Below are positions 60,781 through 64,000 of a stretch of 64,000 nt of DNA, one piece after another (the first letter of the stretch is position 1; each line of letters opens with the position of its first letter). The position numbers and the translations under genes are program-made. The notes below the pieces were generated by a model. The model was given only the letters and a program-made list of their open reading frames with translations, was not told where the DNA came from and did not search any database. The DNA comes from Ktedonobacter robiniae (GTDB taxonomy: Bacteria; Chloroflexota; Ktedonobacteria; Ktedonobacterales; Ktedonobacteraceae), in assembly GCF_016587375.1 (NCBI RefSeq), contig NZ_BNJG01000003.1, forward strand, positions 1,550,001 to 1,614,000, read 5' to 3'.

Positions 60781-61419
60781 ATGTTGTCTATGCCAACACT
60801 GCTATCGCGAGTGGCGGAACTACCTGCGAAACGTTTGTATCTGGTTGCTGGTCCTGCTGCCTCGGGCAAGACTACCTTCTCCCTGGCCCTGGCGCGCTAT
60901 CTGGGCGCGGCCCTGCTCTCGATGGATCACTATTACGTGGATGAGGAGCAGGTGGTGAGAGAGTACGATGAAAAGTATGGGCTGGTGCCGCAGTGGGAGA
61001 GTCCAGAGGCTTATAACGTAGAGCGTATGCAGCAGGATATATGCGAGCTGCTGCGCACAGGCCATGCAAAGATTCCTCACTACAGTTTCGTGGAGAACCG
61101 CAAGGTGGGCGAGCAGGAGATGAGCCTGGGCCTGGAGCAGCCTCTGATTGTCGAGGGGTTGTACGCGATCCGTTTTGAGCCCTTATTTCGTGAACTGACG
61201 GATTCGTTTGTGTCGCTGTATATTCAAGCCGAGACAGAGGTCCGGCGTGCGCGTTCTCGTGTGCGTGATGTCGTTGAGCGTGGAAAACTACCCGAGGAGT
61301 TTGAGAAGCGCTACCATTTTGTCTCGCTGGGCGAACAGCGCTGGGGACTCTCACAGATGCGGGAGGCCAATTTTGTGGTGGAGGCAAATGAGGAGACGCG
61401 AGAGTGTTTTTTTCTGTAA
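60781..61419 (+). CDS. Uridine kinase-like P-loop kinase
   Basis: A 212-aa kinase of the uridine kinase/phosphoribulokinase group. Walker A VAGPAASGKTTFS (23-35), the substrate loop SMDHYYVD, and PLIVEGLYAI (strand 4). HYSFVENRKVGE is the usual substrate-contact segment. AAGGAG is 12 bases upstream of ATG 60781. It precedes another P-loop gene, 43 bases downstream, so a small operon is possible. Specificity may be uridine or another small alcohol. Confidence 0.82.
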   Translation: MLSMPTLLSRVAELPAKRLYLVAGPAASGKTTFSLALARYLGAALLSMDHYYVDEEQVVREYDEKYGLVPQWESPEAYNVERMQQDICELLRTGHAKIPHYSFVENRKVGEQEMSLGLEQPLIVEGLYAIRFEPLFRELTDSFVSLYIQAETEVRRARSRVRDVVERGKLPEEFEKRYHFVSLGEQRWGLSQMREANFVVEANEETRECFFL

Positions 61420-61462
61420 AGCCTCTTCTTATTTTCGTCGCTAATGGAGGCTGCAGTACGAG

Positions 61463-62050
61463 ATGTCAGGAAGAAAGCGCCAGATGAAAATTGCCTTTAT
61501 TGGCACAAGTTGTGTGGGCAAAACAACGTTACTAGAACGGTACAGAGAGACATTCAAAAATGATCCAGGAGTGGCATTCGTTGCGGAAGCGGCAAGAATG
61601 TTTTTCGCAAATCATGCGACCTCTGATCGATTCTCTGTTGAGACACAAGGAAAAATTCAGCTTCTCGCCCTCAGAAACGAGCAGGAGGCGTATGCAACTG
61701 GAGCACATCTTCTCTTCTGCGACAGGTCTGTGCTTGACGCAGTCGTCTATGTAAGAGCCTGCGGTGATAAACTGGGCGCAAACAAGCTCTTTGAGAGAGT
61801 ACAAACGTGGTCCTCTACCTACTCCAAACTGCTTTTACTCGATCCAGTTGGTGTAGACTATGTGATAGATGGTATTCGGCAGGAAGATCTCGATACAAGA
61901 CAGCAATTCCATGACGCTTTTATCCATTTCTTTGAGGAGACATCTCTTCCATATGAACTCCTCAATGGGACATTTCAAGAGCGATGTCGTAGGATCGATG
62001 AAATCCTCAAAGCTTTCCAGGAGGAGGAAAAAATTAAGCTGCCAGGGTAG
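61463..62050 (+). CDS. AAA/P-loop NTPase, nucleoside-kinase-like
   Basis: A 195-aa protein (or 188 aa from ATG 61484). IAFIGTSCVGKTTLLERY is the Walker A; FVAEAARMFFAN and LLFCDRSVLDAVVY give the DR-type substrate motif of the AAA_28/NadR-C group. YELLNGTFQERCRRIDEIL is the usual C-terminal helix. GGAGG lies 12 bases before 61463. AT-rich codons set it apart from the preceding kinase. Function likely phosphorylation of a small metabolite. Confidence 0.72.
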   Translation: MSGRKRQMKIAFIGTSCVGKTTLLERYRETFKNDPGVAFVAEAARMFFANHATSDRFSVETQGKIQLLALRNEQEAYATGAHLLFCDRSVLDAVVYVRACGDKLGANKLFERVQTWSSTYSKLLLLDPVGVDYVIDGIRQEDLDTRQQFHDAFIHFFEETSLPYELLNGTFQERCRRIDEILKAFQEEEKIKLPG

Positions 62051-62249
62051 CAAAATCAACCTTGAAAGTTGGGTGTGCTTAGCGGATTAATGCGTTTTGG
62101 GGAATATTCTTTACAGGCTCTACAGAGCACCGTGGTTACCTGGTTGCCGTTGGAATGCGCATCGTACATAATGGGAGAGGAAAGATCATCTAGTATGTTA
62201 GATGAACGAATGTACCTGTTAGTGAGCCAAAGAGAAGGTTGTCTTTCTT
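62051..62249. other. Intergenic region
   Basis: About 200 bases without a supportable gene; a short open frame 62069-62290 lacks a ribosome site and runs into the next gene. Confidence 0.4.
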
Positions 62250-64000
62250 ATGGGAAAACAGGATATGCTTGCAGCAGATGGACTGCGTAGAGAAGACCTC
62301 GCGCTTATTACCGGGCGCGCCCATTACGTCGATGATATACGCCTACCGGAGGGGCGACCGGCGTCCCTGCATATGGCGGTTGTGCGCAGCATCTATGCCC
62401 ACGCTATGCTTGGGCAGATCGATGTGGAGGCGGCGCGAGCGCTACCGGGAGTCGTGGGAGCATTTACGGGTGAGGAGCTGGTGAGTGATATGCCCATCCT
62501 CGAACCCGCGCCTATGCCAGGCCTGAAGAAGCCGCAGCGGCGTCCCATGGCTCTGCAACGAGTACGCTATGTAGGTGATCCCGTGGCGGTCGTGCTCGCA
62601 GAGAGTCCAGCCCTTGCAGCCGATGCGCGCGACCTGGTCGATATCAGCTATGAACCCCTGCCAGCCGTAAGCGATCCCGAGGAGGCACTCGCGCCTGGTG
62701 CTCCCCTGCTCTATGAAGAATTTGGCTCAAACATCGCCGTGCAGACGCATGCTAGCGGGGGTGATATCGAGGCCGCCTTTGCCCAGGCTGAGCATACAAC
62801 GCGCTTTCGCGTTGTGAACCAGCGTATCGCCCCTAGCTCGCTTGAGCCACGTGGATGCCTATTTGACTTTGATCCCGCAACGGGCGAGCTAACAGCCTGG
62901 TTATCTTCACAGTCCATCTACCGCGCCAGAGATACCCTGGCGCATTTCCTGCACATCGCTCGCGAGAAGATTCATGTGTATAATGCCGAGGTGGGTGGGG
63001 GCTTTGGCTCCAAGGCGGGTTTTGTGGGCGAGGAGCTGGTTGCTGCCGCGCTCGCCGTCAGGTATGGACGGCCAGTGAAATGGATCGAGAGCCGCAGCGA
63101 GAATTTGCAGGCGCAGACGCAGGGACGAGGGCAGATCAATTATATCGAAGCAGCCTTCCAAGGCGATGGTCGCTTGCTTGGATTACGTGTGCATACGGTA
63201 GCAGACCTGGGGGCTTTTCTCGCCGCGATTACCGCTATGGTTCCGCATGGCACGGCCTATCTGCTGAGTGGCCCCTACCAGGTACAGGCTATTGATGTAC
63301 AGATGGTTGGCGTCTACACTAATAAGGTTGCGACCGCGCCCTACCGAGGCGCGGGCCGACCAGAGGCGGCATATATCCTGGAACGCACACTGGATCGCAT
63401 CGCACATATCTTAAAGTTCGATCCCGCCGAGGTGCGACAGCGGAACTTTATCGCCGCGAACGACTTTCCTCATCGGACAGTCATGGGCATGAGCTATGAG
63501 AGCGGCAACTACCAGGCTGGCCTGGAGCGCTTGCTGACCCTCGCAGACTATACTGGTTGGCGTACGAAGCAGCGCGAGCAGCGCTCCCAGGGTGAGAGCA
63601 AGCACCTATTAGGCATCGGGCTGGCAACCTTCATCGAAAACTCTGGCGGGAGCATGGGGCCGATCAGGCCTGGTATTCCCCAGGAGGCTGCCACAGTACG
63701 CATTCGGTCTGATGGCACTATCCTGGTGCAGAGCGGCGTGGCTTCCAATGGCCAGGGACACTTCACTGCCTTTGCCCAGATCGTGGCGAAAGAGCTGAAT
63801 GTGCCTATGTCGCACGTTGAAGTTCAGATGAACGACGCCTCTCTGCCGGCCTTTGGCATTGGCACCTTTGGTAGTCGCACCACTCAGACCTCTGGCTCGG
63901 CGGTGCTGCTCGCTGCTCAGGCTGTGCGTGAGAAGGCCTTGCAGGTGGCGGCGCGGACGCTGGAGGTTTCTCCACAGGACCTGGTGCTGGAAGATGGACA
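62250..64000 (+). CDS. Xanthine dehydrogenase/CoxL-type molybdopterin-binding subunit (3' end outside window)
   Basis: At least 583 aa, open to the window edge. It begins MGKQDMLAADGLRREDLALITGRAHYVDDI (substrate/a-b hammerhead domain), then the molybdopterin domain: LEPRGCLFDFDPATGELT, VGGGFGSKAGFVGEELV, and APYRGAGRPEAAYILER. The AYRGAGR-like loop is of form II CoxL/aldehyde oxidase type rather than the CO-oxidising form I (AYRCSFR). Start ATG 62250 has AGAGAAGG upstream. The FAD and iron-sulphur subunits are not in view and may follow or be elsewhere. Probable aldehyde or purine hydroxylase. Confidence 0.88.
   Translation, partial: MGKQDMLAADGLRREDLALITGRAHYVDDIRLPEGRPASLHMAVVRSIYAHAMLGQIDVEAARALPGVVGAFTGEELVSDMPILEPAPMPGLKKPQRRPMALQRVRYVGDPVAVVLAESPALAADARDLVDISYEPLPAVSDPEEALAPGAPLLYEEFGSNIAVQTHASGGDIEAAFAQAEHTTRFRVVNQRIAPSSLEPRGCLFDFDPATGELTAWLSSQSIYRARDTLAHFLHIAREKIHVYNAEVGGGFGSKAGFVGEELVAAALAVRYGRPVKWIESRSENLQAQTQGRGQINYIEAAFQGDGRLLGLRVHTVADLGAFLAAITAMVPHGTAYLLSGPYQVQAIDVQMVGVYTNKVATAPYRGAGRPEAAYILERTLDRIAHILKFDPAEVRQRNFIAANDFPHRTVMGMSYESGNYQAGLERLLTLADYTGWRTKQREQRSQGESKHLLGIGLATFIENSGGSMGPIRPGIPQEAATVRIRSDGTILVQSGVASNGQGHFTAFAQIVAKELNVPMSHVEVQMNDASLPAFGIGTFGSRTTQTSGSAVLLAAQAVREKALQVAARTLEVSPQDLVLEDG

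Noticed and set aside
62069..62484. Short open frames before and overlapping the molybdoenzyme gene
   Set aside because: The frame beginning at 62250 gives a clear xanthine dehydrogenase-type protein to the window edge; the others are shadows or spacer.
1..64000. tRNA, rRNA or classical riboswitch genes
   Set aside because: No cloverleaf with a T-loop GGTTCGAATCC-like core or known aptamer core was recognised by eye; a covariance search would be needed to exclude weak cases.

Overview
The window looks like chromosomal DNA of a soil-type Ktedonobacteria (Chloroflexota) or a close relative. This rests on gene content: a short MalT-type and an NB-ARC/TPR/LuxR transcription activator, an XPB-Bax1 helicase-nuclease pair, a propeller protein coupled to an ECF sigma factor, many sugar and amine catabolic genes, and a very large number of long, nearly perfect intergenic hairpins. 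No 16S gene is present, so the taxonomic call is an inference.

Layout. 0-5.7 kb: a GNAT fragment and two LuxR-family regulators, the larger broken by a one-base deletion in a G run. 6-11.4 kb: a dipeptide/oligosaccharide-type ABC importer (binding protein and two permeases, no ATPase) followed by a GH1 beta-glucosidase, which suggests beta-glucoside uptake and hydrolysis. 11.4-16 kb: a sugar-type epimerase/dehydrogenase, a quinone oxidoreductase, and a bax1-xpb operon. 16.5-29.6 kb: an amine/GABA catabolic block: copper amine oxidase, PucR regulator, GABA aminotransferase, APC permease, aminobutyraldehyde-type aldehyde dehydrogenase and a second APC permease on the plus strand, then a Tat-exported flavin amine oxidase and a small secreted barrel protein on the minus strand. 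A shared inverted repeat TTATCT-N5-AGATAA lies upstream of three transcription units. The predicted route is putrescine to 4-aminobutanal to GABA to succinate semialdehyde.

30.8-37.3 kb: an oxidative L-fucose pathway arranged divergently: GntR regulator, short-chain dehydrogenase, aldo/keto reductase and lactonase on the minus strand; L-fuconate dehydratase and alpha-L-fucosidase on the plus strand, with a recognisable promoter/operator between them. 37.4-48.6 kb: a mix of an unknown membrane protein, a Gfo/Idh/MocA-AKR fusion, an MFS drug exporter, a stand-alone glutamine amidotransferase, a NagD-like phosphatase, 6-phosphogluconate dehydrogenase, an ECF sigma factor with a coupled membrane propeller protein, and a LysE exporter whose leader looks like a terminator/antiterminator switch.

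48.8-54.3 kb: a putative acquired block (MarR, nitrilase, NmrA-type protein, DHA2 exporter, unknown protein). Its promoters carry repeated TTGTATATACAA-like sites, its codon use looks different, and it lacks the long hairpins seen elsewhere. 54.5-64 kb: an ECF41 sigma factor with an FAD oxidoreductase, an IS200/IS605-type tnpB element with a frameshift, a MarR-SDR pair with its own three-site operator set, two P-loop kinases, and the start of a xanthine dehydrogenase/CoxL-type molybdoenzyme subunit cut by the window edge.

The strongest recurring signal not explained by genes is the set of intergenic hairpins: arms of 22 to 34 bp, perfect or with one wobble, each with its own sequence. Several sit at gene ends as expected of terminators, but three regions (5.8, 16.1 and 40.4-40.6 kb) lie between divergent start codons, where a terminator role is not obvious.
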